Below are positions 1 to 10,244 of a stretch of 64,000 nt of DNA, piece after piece. The translations under genes were made by a program, and so were the position numbers. Position 1 is the stretch's first letter; the number at the start of each line of letters is the position of its first letter. A model generated the notes under the pieces. That model was not told where the DNA came from and searched no databases. It was given only the letters and a program-made list of their open reading frames with translations. Where the stretch lies: contig NZ_JACPYU010000016.1 of assembly GCF_016195855.1 (NCBI RefSeq), forward strand, positions 248,001 through 312,000, written 5' to 3'. This stretch comes from Aquabacterium sp. GTDB taxonomy: Bacteria > Pseudomonadota > Gammaproteobacteria > Burkholderiales > Burkholderiaceae_C.

Positions 1-237
1 CGCTTGCGGCAGGAAGGGGTGGTCTGAGCCAAAGACGGTGCGCGGCATGCAATAGCCGCAGCGGAAGTTGCAGCGGTCGGTGACCGAGATGCGCATGTCG
101 CGCAAGGGGCGCCCGAGCGTGTCAGTCGGCTGGCCGCCCGCAGCGACTTGGCCGGCGGTGGGCAAGGGCAGGGCGTCGGGTGAAGACGTCCGGATCGGGA
201 TGATGCGTCCGGTTTGCTGCGCGGGTAACTGACTCAT
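1..237 (-). CDS. moaA: GTP 3',8-cyclase MoaA (N-terminal part, cut by window edge)
   Basis: Radical-SAM enzyme that converts GTP to 3',8-cyclo-GTP, the first step of molybdenum cofactor synthesis, in the cytoplasm. Only the first 79 codons lie in the window; the gene continues beyond base 1. After a ~45-residue variable N-terminus comes [19 protein letters not shown], which holds the radical-SAM cysteines C56, C60 and C63 (CxxxCxxC) that bind the first 4Fe-4S cluster. The following MPRTVFG matches the MoaA family (usually MPxxG after the third cysteine). The ATG is at 235-237. The NlpC/P60 gene ends 53 bases upstream on the same strand. Identification rests on the motif and surrounding residues; the C-terminal cluster cysteines cannot be checked here. 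Confidence 0.93.
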   Translation of the reverse strand, partial: MSQLPAQQTGRIIPIRTSSPDALPLPTAGQVAAGGQPTDTLGRPLRDMRISVTDRCNFRCGYCMPRTVFGSDHPFLPQA

Positions 238-290
238 GGCCCCGCATTGTGCGGCAAGTTCGGCTGGCTTGCCGTGGCCCTGCTGGCGAC

Positions 291-1070
291 TCAGTTGTTG
301 GGCGGGGGCGTTTGCTGATGCGCGCTCATGGCGGGTGCCCGTCGAGCACCGTCAAAACGCTGCTGCCAGTAGGCCTGGCGCATGTCCTCGACGCGAACCT
401 GTCCACCCGCACGGGGCGAGTGGATGAACTTGTCGTCACCGATGTAGATGCCGACGTGGGAGAAAGTATGGCGAAGCGTGTTGAAGAACACCAGGTCGCC
501 CGGCTTCAACTCGGCTTTCTGGATCGGGATCAGGTCGGGCGAGTTGGCCTGCTCGATGGCGCGGCGGGGCAGGATCAGGCCCACGCTGTTTTCAAATACA
601 TGGCGGGTGAAGCCGCTGCAGTCAAAGCCGCTTTGGGCAGACGAGCCGCCCCGGCGGTAGGGCACGCCCAGAAAGTTCATGGCCGACAGGACCAGCTCGG
701 AGGCCATGTCCGTGGCTTTGTCGCGAACCTGCTGGGCCAACTCGACCACGGGTTTGGTATTGGGCAGCAGGCCTTTGTCGGCCAGGAAGCGGGAAACGGG
801 GTCGGTATTGTCTGTGGCCGCAACTGGTGTGGCGTTGGCGGCAGGCGCGGGGGCGGCGCTGCCTTGTGTCGTGGTGATGTTTGCTGTGCCGGGTTGCGTG
901 GCCGTGCTCACGGCTTGAGCCGAGGCGGAAGAGGCCGCGCCCAGCATCAGGCCGCAAGCCAGCAGGCCGGCAGCAAACGATGTGTGGACACCAGAAGGGA
1001 TCCCGGGGGCAGGGTCGCCCAAAACTTGGGCTGGGCCTTGACGGCGGATCGTGAAAACCATGGGTTGCAA
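291..1070 (-). CDS. Secreted NlpC/P60 (C40) family peptidase
   Basis: Predicted cell-wall hydrolase cutting peptidoglycan stem peptides in the periplasm. The C-terminal half (about residues 120-225) is an NlpC/P60 domain: nucleophile C151 in FDCSGF, catalytic-type H205 in SHVGIYIG, and H217 in FIHSP as likely third polar residue. Residues 31-53 form an Ala/Leu/Gly-rich signal peptide ending in an AxA-like site (SASAQA). A Thr/Ala/Pro-rich linker (54-90) connects them. The signal sequence begins about 30 residues in, so translation probably starts later than the first ATG; ATG at 1061 (M4) and a TTG near residue 18 are alternatives. The exact substrate, and whether it corresponds to a spr/MepS-like enzyme, cannot be decided. 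It lies upstream of moaA on the same strand without obvious functional link. Confidence 0.85.
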   Translation of the reverse strand: MQPMVFTIRRQGPAQVLGDPAPGIPSGVHTSFAAGLLACGLMLGAASSASAQAVSTATQPGTANITTTQGSAAPAPAANATPVAATDNTDPVSRFLADKGLLPNTKPVVELAQQVRDKATDMASELVLSAMNFLGVPYRRGGSSAQSGFDCSGFTRHVFENSVGLILPRRAIEQANSPDLIPIQKAELKPGDLVFFNTLRHTFSHVGIYIGDDKFIHSPRAGGQVRVEDMRQAYWQQRFDGARRAPAMSAHQQTPPPNN

Positions 1071-1189
1071 GCGTAGGCGCTCAATAGCAGCGCGTCAACC
1101 TCGGTAGGCTGGGGAAAACCTGAGATTAGCACCGAATTTCCGGGTTTTATCCCGAACTTCGCGCCCTGAACGCTTGCAGACCGCGTCAA

Positions 1190-1612
1190 TCAGACCAGAT
1201 TGAGGGTGACCTGGATGTTGCCTCGGGTGGCGTTGGAGTAGGGGCACACCTGGTGGGCGGCATCGATCAGTGCCTGCGCTTCACCCCGGTCCATACCAGG
1301 AAGGCTGACGTTGAGGGTCACTTCGATGCCGAAGCCTGCAGGAATGGGGCCGATGCCGACTTCTGACGCGATCTGGGTGCCGGCAGGCAGGAACTTCTTG
1401 GATTGCGCTGCGACGTGACCCATGGCGCCGATGAAACAGGCGGCGTAGCCCGCGGCAAAGAGTTGCTCGGGGTTGGTGCCTTCGCCATTGCCGCCCAGTT
1501 CCTTGGGGCGAGCGAGGGCAACGGAGAGCTTGTTGTCCGAACTCACGGCACGGCCGTCGCGGCCCCCGGTGGCGGTTGCGTGAGCGGTGTAGAGAACTTT
1601 GTCGAGCGCCAT
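1190..1612 (-). CDS. ohr: Organic hydroperoxide resistance protein Ohr
   Basis: Thiol peroxidase of the OsmC/Ohr family that reduces organic and fatty-acid hydroperoxides in the cytoplasm. At 140 residues it has the usual Ohr length. The two redox cysteines are in the expected contexts: C59 (AAGYAACF, peroxidatic) and C123 (HQVCPYSNA, resolving). R18 in GGRDG and E49 in NPEQLF match the conserved Arg/Glu that activate the peroxidatic cysteine. GGAAAGG lies about 7 bases before the ATG. The MarR-type regulator ohrR lies directly upstream in the same orientation, and the intervening 98 bases hold palindromes overlapping the likely promoter, so peroxide-induced derepression is expected. Family assignment is secure; the regulation is inferred. 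Confidence 0.96.
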   Translation of the reverse strand: MALDKVLYTAHATATGGRDGRAVSSDNKLSVALARPKELGGNGEGTNPEQLFAAGYAACFIGAMGHVAAQSKKFLPAGTQIASEVGIGPIPAGFGIEVTLNVSLPGMDRGEAQALIDAAHQVCPYSNATRGNIQVTLNLV

Positions 1613-1641
1613 GATCTTGCCTTTCCAGATTCATTGAATGA

Positions 1642-1662
1642 ACAATTGAATTGTGTGCAATT
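1642..1662 (-). promoter_or_regulatory. Likely OhrR operator overlapping the ohr promoter
   Basis: Two overlapping inverted repeats: ACAATT-G-AATTGT (1642-1654) and AATTG-TGTG-CAATT (1649-1662). Reading toward ohr on the minus strand, TTGCAC (about 1659-1654) could serve as -35 with a TCAATG-like -10 17 bases on, so a bound repressor would cover the promoter. OhrR-type MarR repressors bind AT-rich palindromes of this AATTG/CAATT kind. The ohr start codon is 30 bases downstream. Palindromes are seen; OhrR binding is inferred. Confidence 0.65.
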
Positions 1663-1710
1663 TAAAAAGCGCCTGCCAGCGCTGTAGAAAAAGTCCTGGC
1701 GACGCCGGGG

Positions 1711-2211
1711 TTAATGGGGCGGCGCGTCCGGCATCAGGCGCGCACGCAGAGCGTGCAGTTGCACGCGCAGTGCGGCAATCTCCTGGCCGTCCAGTTGCAA
1801 CTGGCAGGCCATGTTCACGGGCACGGCAGACGCGCGCTGCTTGAGTTCGCTGCCAGCCAGGCTCAATGTCACACGCACGCGCCGTTCATCGAGCGTGTCC
1901 CGATGTCGTGTCAGCAGGCCCTGGGTTTCCAGCCGCTTGAGCAGGGGTGTCAAGGTGCCCGAATCCAGATGCAGCGCATGCCCGAGTTCATTGACGGTGC
2001 GGTCGTCTTGCTCCCATAGCAGCAGCATCACCAGGTATTGCGGGTAGGTCAGGCCCAGCGGTGCCAGCATGGGCTTGTAGACCTTGGTCATGGCCAGCGA
2101 TGCCGAGTACAGCGCAAAACACAACTGCTGGTCCAGCCTGAGCAGGTCGTCAGGGCTGGTGGCGGGCTTGGTCGGGCAGCCGTCAGTGGCGAGTGAGGAC
2201 GGGGATGACAT
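1711..2211 (-). CDS. ohrR: MarR-family organic peroxide sensor OhrR
   Basis: Transcriptional repressor of ohr. 166 residues, slightly longer than typical OhrR because of a ~20-residue N-terminal tail. The winged-helix MarR domain spans about residues 24-160, with LTYPQYLVMLLLWE and the LDSGTLTPLLKRLE recognition-helix region typical of OhrR, followed by the DERRVRVTL wing. The reactive cysteine expected near the N-terminus of the dimerisation helix is C31 in QQLCFALYSAS; its oxidation by organic hydroperoxides releases DNA in this family. It sits immediately upstream of ohr on the same strand and diverges from the DksA-like gene. The ribosome binding site is weak. Confidence 0.93.
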   Translation of the reverse strand: MSSPSSLATDGCPTKPATSPDDLLRLDQQLCFALYSASLAMTKVYKPMLAPLGLTYPQYLVMLLLWEQDDRTVNELGHALHLDSGTLTPLLKRLETQGLLTRHRDTLDERRVRVTLSLAGSELKQRASAVPVNMACQLQLDGQEIAALRVQLHALRARLMPDAPPH

Positions 2212-2323
2212 GGCGCAATGTTAGCCCGGTGCGCGCCAATTGGCTGGCGTGGCTTGACATGCCGCAAGGCGGGCGCCGGGTTTGCTGACTATTCTCAAAA
2301 AAAGAACCGACCCGGAGAATCAG

Positions 2324-2731
2324 ATGCCAAGCAATCAAGCGCCCGTGTTGGCGTTGGCGCCCGAACTGACTGATGAGCAAGTGGCGCGCTTCAAGTCCAG
2401 ACTGCAGGAGCAGGCGCTCGCCTTGAGCGAGCAGGATGGTGAATTGCGTGCACGCCTGGCGGCAGAGGAGTCCGTGACGGCCAATACCTTTGTCGCGGGC
2501 ATCGAAGGTGCCATGGCTGCGGAAGCCGACGACGAGGTCATCGCCTTGTTGCACCACGAGCAGACCGAACTGGCCGCCACCAGGCAAGCGCTTGAGCGCA
2601 TTGAAAACGGCGAATACGGCTTCTGCACCGAGTGCGGGGACCCCATCGGGGCGGCCCGTCTGGAGGTGCTGCCGCAAGCCCACTTGTGCGTGGGTTGCCA
2701 GGACATGCTGGAGCACCGCCAGGGGCGTTGA
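2324..2731 (+). CDS. TraR/DksA family C4 zinc-finger protein
   Basis: Small DksA-like protein of 135 residues. A coiled-coil-forming region (about 13-97, rich in Glu/Ala/Leu) precedes a four-cysteine zinc finger: C101 and C104 (FCTECGD) and C122 and C125 (LCVGCQ). DksA relatives of this kind bind RNA polymerase through the secondary channel. Here the finger is complete, but the coiled-coil tip cannot be shown to carry the paired aspartates of true DksA, so this is probably one of the several shorter paralogs in Burkholderiales. GGAG at 2314-2317 sits 6 bases before ATG 2324, which decides against an upstream in-frame ATG at 2282. Its TGA abuts the TGA of the converging ABC-F gene with no bases between. 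Confidence 0.85.
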   Translation: MPSNQAPVLALAPELTDEQVARFKSRLQEQALALSEQDGELRARLAAEESVTANTFVAGIEGAMAAEADDEVIALLHHEQTELAATRQALERIENGEYGFCTECGDPIGAARLEVLPQAHLCVGCQDMLEHRQGR

Positions 2732-4735
2732 TCAGGCTTCGAGTTGCTCGATCTGATCGGTCAAGGCCAGCCAGCGGGCCTCGAGGGCTTCGACCTCGTC
2801 GCCCAATGCCTTGAGGCGTTTGCCTTGCTCTGCGCGTTCTGTGCCTGACAAGCTGGGGTTGGCCAGGCTGCCGGTCAAGGTGGCCTGTTCCTCATGGGCC
2901 TTGGCCAGGCGTTGGTCCAGTTGCTTGAGCTCGGCCTTCAGTGGCTTGGTTAGATCGGCCACGCGCTGGCGTGCCTGGGCTTGGGCCTTGCGGTCTTCCT
3001 TGCCCTTTGCTGGCACTTCTGCGGGTGCGCTGGGTGTGGCGACTGGTTCTACAGCCGCAGGCTTGGCTTGGGTTTTGCCGTTGCGGTCTGCGTCACGCGC
3101 GGCGCGGGCGGCTTGGGCCACTTCTCGGGCTTGCTCCTGCAGCCACTTCTGGTAGTCGTCCAGGTCGCCATCAAAGGTGCTGACGCTGCCTTTGGCCACC
3201 AGCCAGAACTCGTCGCACACCTCGCGCAAGAGCGCGCGGTCGTGGCTGACCAGCATGACGGTGCCCTCGAACTCGTTGAGCGCCATGCTCAAGGCTTCGC
3301 GGGTGGTGAGGTCCAGGTGGTTGGTGGGTTCGTCCAGCAGCAGCAGGTTGGGGCGTTGCCACACGACCAGGGCCAGCACCAGGCGGGCTTTTTCGCCACC
3401 GCTGAACTGGCTGACAGGCTGGTTGACCATGTCGCCAGAGAACTGGAAACGGCCCAGGAAGTCGCGCAGCTCTTGCTCGCGTGCATTGGGGCCCACATCG
3501 CGCGCCAGCCGGATCATGTGCTGCATGGGGCCTTCGTCCATGCGCAGCACGTCCAGCTCCTGCTGGGCGAAGTAGCCGATGCTCAGGCCTTTGCCTTCGG
3601 TGATCTCGCCGCTGATCAGCTTGTTCATGTGGGCCAGGGTCTTGACCACGGTGGACTTGCCCTGCCCGTTGGCGCCCAGGATGCCGATGCGTTGGCCTGG
3701 CAGCACCGAGCGGTTGATGCCCGAGACGATGGTCAGGGGCGCCTGGCCTTCGCGGTGGTAGCCGCAGGCCAGGTCTTTGAGGGCCAGCATGGGGTTGGGC
3801 AGGCTGGCAGGCTCAGGGAAGGTGAACTGGAAGTCGCTGGCCGTAAGCACGGGCGCGAGCTTTTCCATGCGCTCCAGCGCCTTGACGCGGCTTTGCGCCT
3901 GTTTGGCCTTGCTGGCCTGGGCCTTGAAGCGCGCGATGAACTTGGACAGGTGGGCGATCTTGTCCTGCTGCTTGCTGAACGCGGCTTGCTGCTGGCTCAT
4001 GCGTTCGGCGCGCATGGATTCAAACGCGGTGTAGCCACCCGTGTAGCGGGTGAGCTTGCCGTCATCCAGATGCAGGGTGACCTTGGTGATGGCGTCGAGA
4101 AATTCGCGGTCGTGGCTGATGATCAGCAGCGTGCCTTCATAGCGTTGCAGCCAGGCTTCCAGCCAGACGAGGGCGTCCAGGTCCAAGTGGTTGGTGGGTT
4201 CGTCAAGCAGCAGCAGTTTGGCCGGGCACATCAGGGCGCGGGCCAGTTGCAGGCGCATGCGCCAGCCGCCCGAGAAGCTGTTGACGGGGGCCTGGGTCTG
4301 GTCGAGCGTGAAGCCCAGGCCGAGCAGCAGGGCTTGCGCGCGAGCCGGTGCGTCGAAGTAGCCGACCTCGGCCAGGGTAGCGTGGGCCTCGCCGATGGCG
4401 TTGCCGTCGTCGGCTTCTTCTGCGGCAGCCAGGTCAGCCAGTGCCTTCATCAAGCGGGTGTCGCCTTGCAGCACGTACTCGGTGGCGGGGTCGTCCGTCT
4501 CTGGCATGTTCTGCGCGACTTCGGCCATGCCGCCGGGCAGCAACCAGCTAGGCGGGATCTCGACATCGCCGGCGTCGGGCTGCAGCCGCCCGGCCAGCAG
4601 CGAGAACAGCGAGGACTTGCCCGCACCGTTGCGCCCGATCAGGCCAACTTTCTCGCCGGGGTGCAAGGTGGCGCTGGCCTGGTTCAGGACGGGCTTGGTG
4701 CCGCGCAGCAGCGAGACATTCTTGAGAACGATCAT
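2732..4735 (-). CDS. ABC-F family ATPase, YheS-like
   Basis: Soluble protein with two ABC cassettes and no membrane segment, the pattern of ABC-F translation factors that act at the ribosomal E site. Domain 1: Walker A GRNGAGKS (34-41), signature FSGGWRMR, Walker B LLLDEPTNHLD. Then the inter-domain linker (about 240-310, Lys/Gln/Ala-rich helices). Domain 2: Walker A GANGQGKS, signature FSGGEKAR, again LLLDEPTNHLD. A charged C-terminal region (about 535-667) forms the usual coiled coil. The opening residues and the 667-residue length resemble E. coli YheS (637) more than EttA (555) or Uup. It lies 67 bases downstream of prmB on the same strand. The precise ribosomal role is unknown for this subfamily. 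Confidence 0.9.
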   Translation of the reverse strand: MIVLKNVSLLRGTKPVLNQASATLHPGEKVGLIGRNGAGKSSLFSLLAGRLQPDAGDVEIPPSWLLPGGMAEVAQNMPETDDPATEYVLQGDTRLMKALADLAAAEEADDGNAIGEAHATLAEVGYFDAPARAQALLLGLGFTLDQTQAPVNSFSGGWRMRLQLARALMCPAKLLLLDEPTNHLDLDALVWLEAWLQRYEGTLLIISHDREFLDAITKVTLHLDDGKLTRYTGGYTAFESMRAERMSQQQAAFSKQQDKIAHLSKFIARFKAQASKAKQAQSRVKALERMEKLAPVLTASDFQFTFPEPASLPNPMLALKDLACGYHREGQAPLTIVSGINRSVLPGQRIGILGANGQGKSTVVKTLAHMNKLISGEITEGKGLSIGYFAQQELDVLRMDEGPMQHMIRLARDVGPNAREQELRDFLGRFQFSGDMVNQPVSQFSGGEKARLVLALVVWQRPNLLLLDEPTNHLDLTTREALSMALNEFEGTVMLVSHDRALLREVCDEFWLVAKGSVSTFDGDLDDYQKWLQEQAREVAQAARAARDADRNGKTQAKPAAVEPVATPSAPAEVPAKGKEDRKAQAQARQRVADLTKPLKAELKQLDQRLAKAHEEQATLTGSLANPSLSGTERAEQGKRLKALGDEVEALEARWLALTDQIEQLEA

Positions 4736-4802
4736 GGGGGCAATCAGTAAAGCGGATGGGCCCGGCTGTGGGCGCCGAGCGTGCGCAGTCTAAGGCAAGG
4801 CC

Positions 4803-6865
<2,063 letters not shown>

Positions 6866-8053
6866 TCAGAAACGGGTGGACGAGAAGCTCTGGCCATCGT
6901 CGTTGTTGTTGACGTCCAGCGTGATCTCGGTGAACGATGGGCCGTCGTCCTGCTCTTCGGCCTTGGGCGCGAGCTTGGTCTTGTTGCCCATGTCGTTTTG
7001 CAGGCGCCACATGAGGTTGGTGGGCGAGTCGGCATGGATCAGGCCTTCGTCGCGGGTGACCATGCCTTCGTTGATCAGGCGGGCAATGTCCTGCTCGTAG
7101 CTCTGCGAGCCTTCTGCCATGGACTTCTCCAGCGCTTCTTTCACGCCGGTGAAGTCGCCCTTGACGATCATCTCGGACACCAGTTGCGTGTTGAGCAGCA
7201 CTTCCACGGCCGGCACGCGCCCGCCTGTGGTGGATTTGAGCAGACGCTGCGACACGATGGCCTTGAGGCCCGAGGCCAGGTCACTCAGCAACGCGGGGCG
7301 GGCTTCTGGCGTGTAGAAGGACAGGATACGGCCCAGGGCGTGGTAGCTGTTGTTGGCGTGCAGGGTGGACAGCACCAGGTGGCCTGACAACGCGTACGAG
7401 ATCGCGGCCGTCATGGTTTCGCGGTCGCGGATTTCGCCGATCAGGATGCAGTCAGGCGCTTGGCGCAGGGCGTTCTTCAGGCCGACCTGCAGTGATTGCG
7501 TGTCGCGCCCGACCTCACGCTGGTTCACGATGGACTTCTTGTTGGTGAACAGGAATTCCAGCGGGTCTTCAATGGTCAGGATGTGGCCCGTCATGCGCTG
7601 GTTGCGGTGCTCCAGCATGGCGGCCAGCGTGGTGCTTTTACCGGCGCCGGTGGCACCAGCCAGCAGGATCAGTCCACGCTTTTCCAGGATCAGGTTGCCC
7701 AGCACATCGGGCACGTTGAGCGAGTCCAGCGCGGGGATGTCGGAGGGGATGTAGCGAAACACCGCTGCCACCGAACCCCGTTGCTTGAAGGCGCTCAAGC
7801 GGAAGATGGCCACACCGGGGATGGTGATGCCCAGGTTCAATTCGCCGGTCTCGTCCAGCTCTTCCATCTGCGTCGAAGAGATCATCTCCGACAGCAACTG
7901 GCGAGGCTGGGACGGGCTCAGCACCTGATCTGTCAACTGCATGATCTGGCCATGGAGCTTGATGAGGATGGGCGTGCGGGCGGACAGGAAGACGTCGGAC
8001 GCCTTCTTCTCTGCCATCAGACGCAAGACCCTTTCGAGATTGCCACCACTCAT
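6866..8053 (-). CDS. pilU: Type IV pilus retraction ATPase, PilU/PilT family
   Basis: Hexameric secretion-type ATPase that powers pilus disassembly at the inner membrane, working with PilT. 395 residues: N-terminal PAS-like domain (1-100), Walker A GATGAGKS (133-140), Asp box ILTIEDPLEF, Walker B ILIGEIRDRETM, and a His box with STLHANNS. The C-terminal tail after about 345 is longer and more acidic than in PilT, which favours PilU. AIRDR-type sequence is replaced by GEIRDR, normal for both. It lies between dapD (53 bases upstream) and dapE (9 bases downstream) on one strand, so it may be cotranscribed with lysine genes. No other pilus gene is in the window. Confidence 0.92.
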   Translation of the reverse strand: MSGGNLERVLRLMAEKKASDVFLSARTPILIKLHGQIMQLTDQVLSPSQPRQLLSEMISSTQMEELDETGELNLGITIPGVAIFRLSAFKQRGSVAAVFRYIPSDIPALDSLNVPDVLGNLILEKRGLILLAGATGAGKSTTLAAMLEHRNQRMTGHILTIEDPLEFLFTNKKSIVNQREVGRDTQSLQVGLKNALRQAPDCILIGEIRDRETMTAAISYALSGHLVLSTLHANNSYHALGRILSFYTPEARPALLSDLASGLKAIVSQRLLKSTTGGRVPAVEVLLNTQLVSEMIVKGDFTGVKEALEKSMAEGSQSYEQDIARLINEGMVTRDEGLIHADSPTNLMWRLQNDMGNKTKLAPKAEEQDDGPSFTEITLDVNNNDDGQSFSSTRF

Positions 8054-8106
8054 CGATGTGCTCCTGGTTGAATCGGATGCTGTCAGGGGATCAGGTTGGC
8101 GCGCGC

Positions 8107-8931
8107 TCAGGCGCCGCGCAGCAGGTCGTTGATGCTGGTCTTGGAGCGCGTCTGGGCGTCCACGCGCTTGACGATCACGGCGCAGTACAGCGAGTACTTG
8201 CCATCGGCCGAGGGCAGGTTGCCCGACACGACCACGGAGCCGGCGGGGATGCGGCCGTAGCTGACTTCGCCGGTGGCGCGGTCATAGATCTTGGTCGATT
8301 GGCCGATGTACACGCCCATCGAGATCACCGAGTTCTCTTCCACGATCACGCCTTCGACCACTTCGGAGCGGGCGCCGATGAAGCAGTTGTCTTCGATGAT
8401 GGTGGGGTTGGCCTGCAGGGGTTCCAGCACGCCGCCGATGCCCACGCCGCCCGACAGGTGGACGTTCTTGCCGATCTGGGCGCACGAACCAACGGTGGCC
8501 CAGGTGTCGACCATGGTGCCTTCGTCAACGTAGGCGCCGATGTTCACGTAGGAGGGCATCAGGATCACGTTCTTGGCCTGGAAGCTGCCACGGCGGGCCA
8601 CGGCGGGCGGCACCACGCGCACGCCAGAGGCGCGCAGCTGTTCTTCGCTCCAGCCCGCGTACTTCGTTGGGACCTTGTCGTAGAACTGCAGGGGGCCGTC
8701 GCCCATGGGCACGTTGTCGTTAAGGCGGAAGCTCAGCAGCACGGCCTTCTTGATCCACTGGTGGGTCAGCCATTCACCATCGATCTTCTCGGCCACGCGC
8801 AGCTTGCCGCCGTCCAGCGCGTCAATGATGTGGTTGACGGCGTCGCGGATTTCAGCGGGGGCGCTGGCAGCGGACAGCGAGGTGCGCTGTTCCCAGGCGT
8901 TGTCGATGACGGTTTGCAGAGCTTGGGTCAT
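8107..8931 (-). CDS. dapD: 2,3,4,5-tetrahydropyridine-2,6-dicarboxylate N-succinyltransferase
   Basis: Transfers succinyl from succinyl-CoA to tetrahydrodipicolinate, the committed step of the succinylase lysine/diaminopimelate pathway. 274 residues, matching E. coli DapD. An N-terminal helical region (1-100; [21 protein letters not shown] and FRLNDN) is followed by the left-handed beta-helix with hexapeptide repeats (about 105-240), including [26 protein letters not shown] and [29 protein letters not shown], both highly diagnostic. A trimeric cytosolic enzyme. Starts 15 bases after the dapC stop, in the same operon. Confidence 0.97.
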   Translation of the reverse strand: MTQALQTVIDNAWEQRTSLSAASAPAEIRDAVNHIIDALDGGKLRVAEKIDGEWLTHQWIKKAVLLSFRLNDNVPMGDGPLQFYDKVPTKYAGWSEEQLRASGVRVVPPAVARRGSFQAKNVILMPSYVNIGAYVDEGTMVDTWATVGSCAQIGKNVHLSGGVGIGGVLEPLQANPTIIEDNCFIGARSEVVEGVIVEENSVISMGVYIGQSTKIYDRATGEVSYGRIPAGSVVVSGNLPSADGKYSLYCAVIVKRVDAQTRSKTSINDLLRGA

Positions 8932-8946
8932 GTTGTTCTCTCAGAT

Positions 8947-10188
8947 TCAGACGGATTGGGATGGGATGAAGGCCTGGATGAAGGCTTTGATGCGTTCGGC
9001 AGCTTCGACGCATTCGTCGACACCGGCGACCAGCGCCATGCGGATTCGGCCTTGGCCCGGGTTCATGCCATTGGCCTCGCGGGCCAGATAGCTGCCGGGC
9101 AAAACGGCCACATTGTATTGAGCCAGCAGCTCGCGGGTGAATGTTTCGTCACTGCCGTTGCAGATGTGGCTGGGCACTTTGGCCCACAGGTAGAAGCTGG
9201 CGTCCGGCAGGGCCACGTCCATGACCGAGGCCAGGATGGGCGTGACACGCTCGAACTTCTGGCGGTAGAGCGCGCGGTTTTCCACCACATGGGTTTCGTC
9301 GTTCCAGGCGGCCACGCTGGCGCGCTGTACGGCCGGGCTCATGGCGCTGCCATGGTAGGTGCGGTAGAGCAGGAAGGCCTTCAGGATGGCCGCATCACCC
9401 ATGACGAAGCCAGAGCGCAGGCCGGGCACGTTGGAGCGTTTGGACAGGCTGGTCAGCGCGATCAGGTTCTTGAAGTCGTGGCGGCCCAGCTTGGCGGCCG
9501 CTTCCAGGCCACCCAGGGGGGCTGCATCCGCGCCCTCACGGAAGTAGATCTCGGAGTAGCACTCGTCCGACGCGATCACGAAGCCGAAGCGGTCGCTCAA
9601 TTCAAACAGGCGCTGCCATTCGGCCAGCGGCATCACGGCGCCGGTGGGGTTGCCAGGCGAGCACACATACAACAGCTGCGTCGTGGCCCAGACCGATTCA
9701 GGGATGCTGGACCAGTCGGCTGCGAAGTTGCGCGACGGGTCGGAGTTGGCAAACACGACGCGGGCACCAGCCAGCAGGGCCGCGCCTTCGTAGATCTGAT
9801 AGAAGGGATTGGGGCAGACCACGGTGGGGCCGCCGGCGCCCAGGTGCTGGCTGGGGTCGATCACAGTCTGGGCCAGGGCGAACAAGGCCTCGCGCGAGCC
9901 GTTGACGGGCAGGATCTGGGTGGCGACATCCAGCTTGAGGCCGTAGCGGCGCTCAACCCAGGCGGCACAAGCTTCACGCAGGGCAGGTTCGCCGGCCGTG
10001 GCCGGGTAGCTGGCCAGGCCATCCAGGGCGGCGGTCAAGGCCTCTTTGATGAAGGCCGGGGTAGGGTGCTTGGGCTCACCAATCCCCAGGCTGATGGGGC
10101 GGTAGGCGGGGTTGGGTGTGACACCAGCCGTGAGGCCGCGCAGGCGCTCGAACGGATAGGGCTGGAGTTTCTTCAGCAATGGGTTCAT
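8947..10188 (-). CDS. dapC: Succinyldiaminopimelate transaminase DapC
   Basis: PLP-dependent class I/II aminotransferase making N-succinyl-LL-diaminopimelate from N-succinyl-2-amino-6-oxopimelate. Recognised by MNPLLKKLQPYPFERLRGL at the N-terminus and by the order dapC-dapD-dapE. Fold markers: GIGEPKHPTP, NGSREALFALAQ, CPNPFYQIYEG, CSPGNPTGAVM, SDECYSEIYF, the PLP lysine in SLSKRSNVPGLRSGF, and a C-terminal arginine in GRIRMALV. The ATG at 10188 is preferred to an upstream in-frame start near 10236 because family members begin at this MNPLL; that gives 413 residues. Starts the dap run; 56 bases separate it from the end of the diguanylate cyclase gene upstream. Confidence 0.94.
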   Translation of the reverse strand: MNPLLKKLQPYPFERLRGLTAGVTPNPAYRPISLGIGEPKHPTPAFIKEALTAALDGLASYPATAGEPALREACAAWVERRYGLKLDVATQILPVNGSREALFALAQTVIDPSQHLGAGGPTVVCPNPFYQIYEGAALLAGARVVFANSDPSRNFAADWSSIPESVWATTQLLYVCSPGNPTGAVMPLAEWQRLFELSDRFGFVIASDECYSEIYFREGADAAPLGGLEAAAKLGRHDFKNLIALTSLSKRSNVPGLRSGFVMGDAAILKAFLLYRTYHGSAMSPAVQRASVAAWNDETHVVENRALYRQKFERVTPILASVMDVALPDASFYLWAKVPSHICNGSDETFTRELLAQYNVAVLPGSYLAREANGMNPGQGRIRMALVAGVDECVEAAERIKAFIQAFIPSQSV

Positions 10189-10244
10189 CCCGCGATTATC
10201 CCAGTCCTGTGCGGGGCGCCATGGCGGCAGGGGCAAGTCACGCG

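Noticed and set aside
2981..4750. Long open frame opposite the ABC-F gene
   Set aside because: Its protein is Gly/Val/Gln-rich low-information sequence typical of the antisense of a high-GC gene; the minus-strand product has complete ABC-F motifs.
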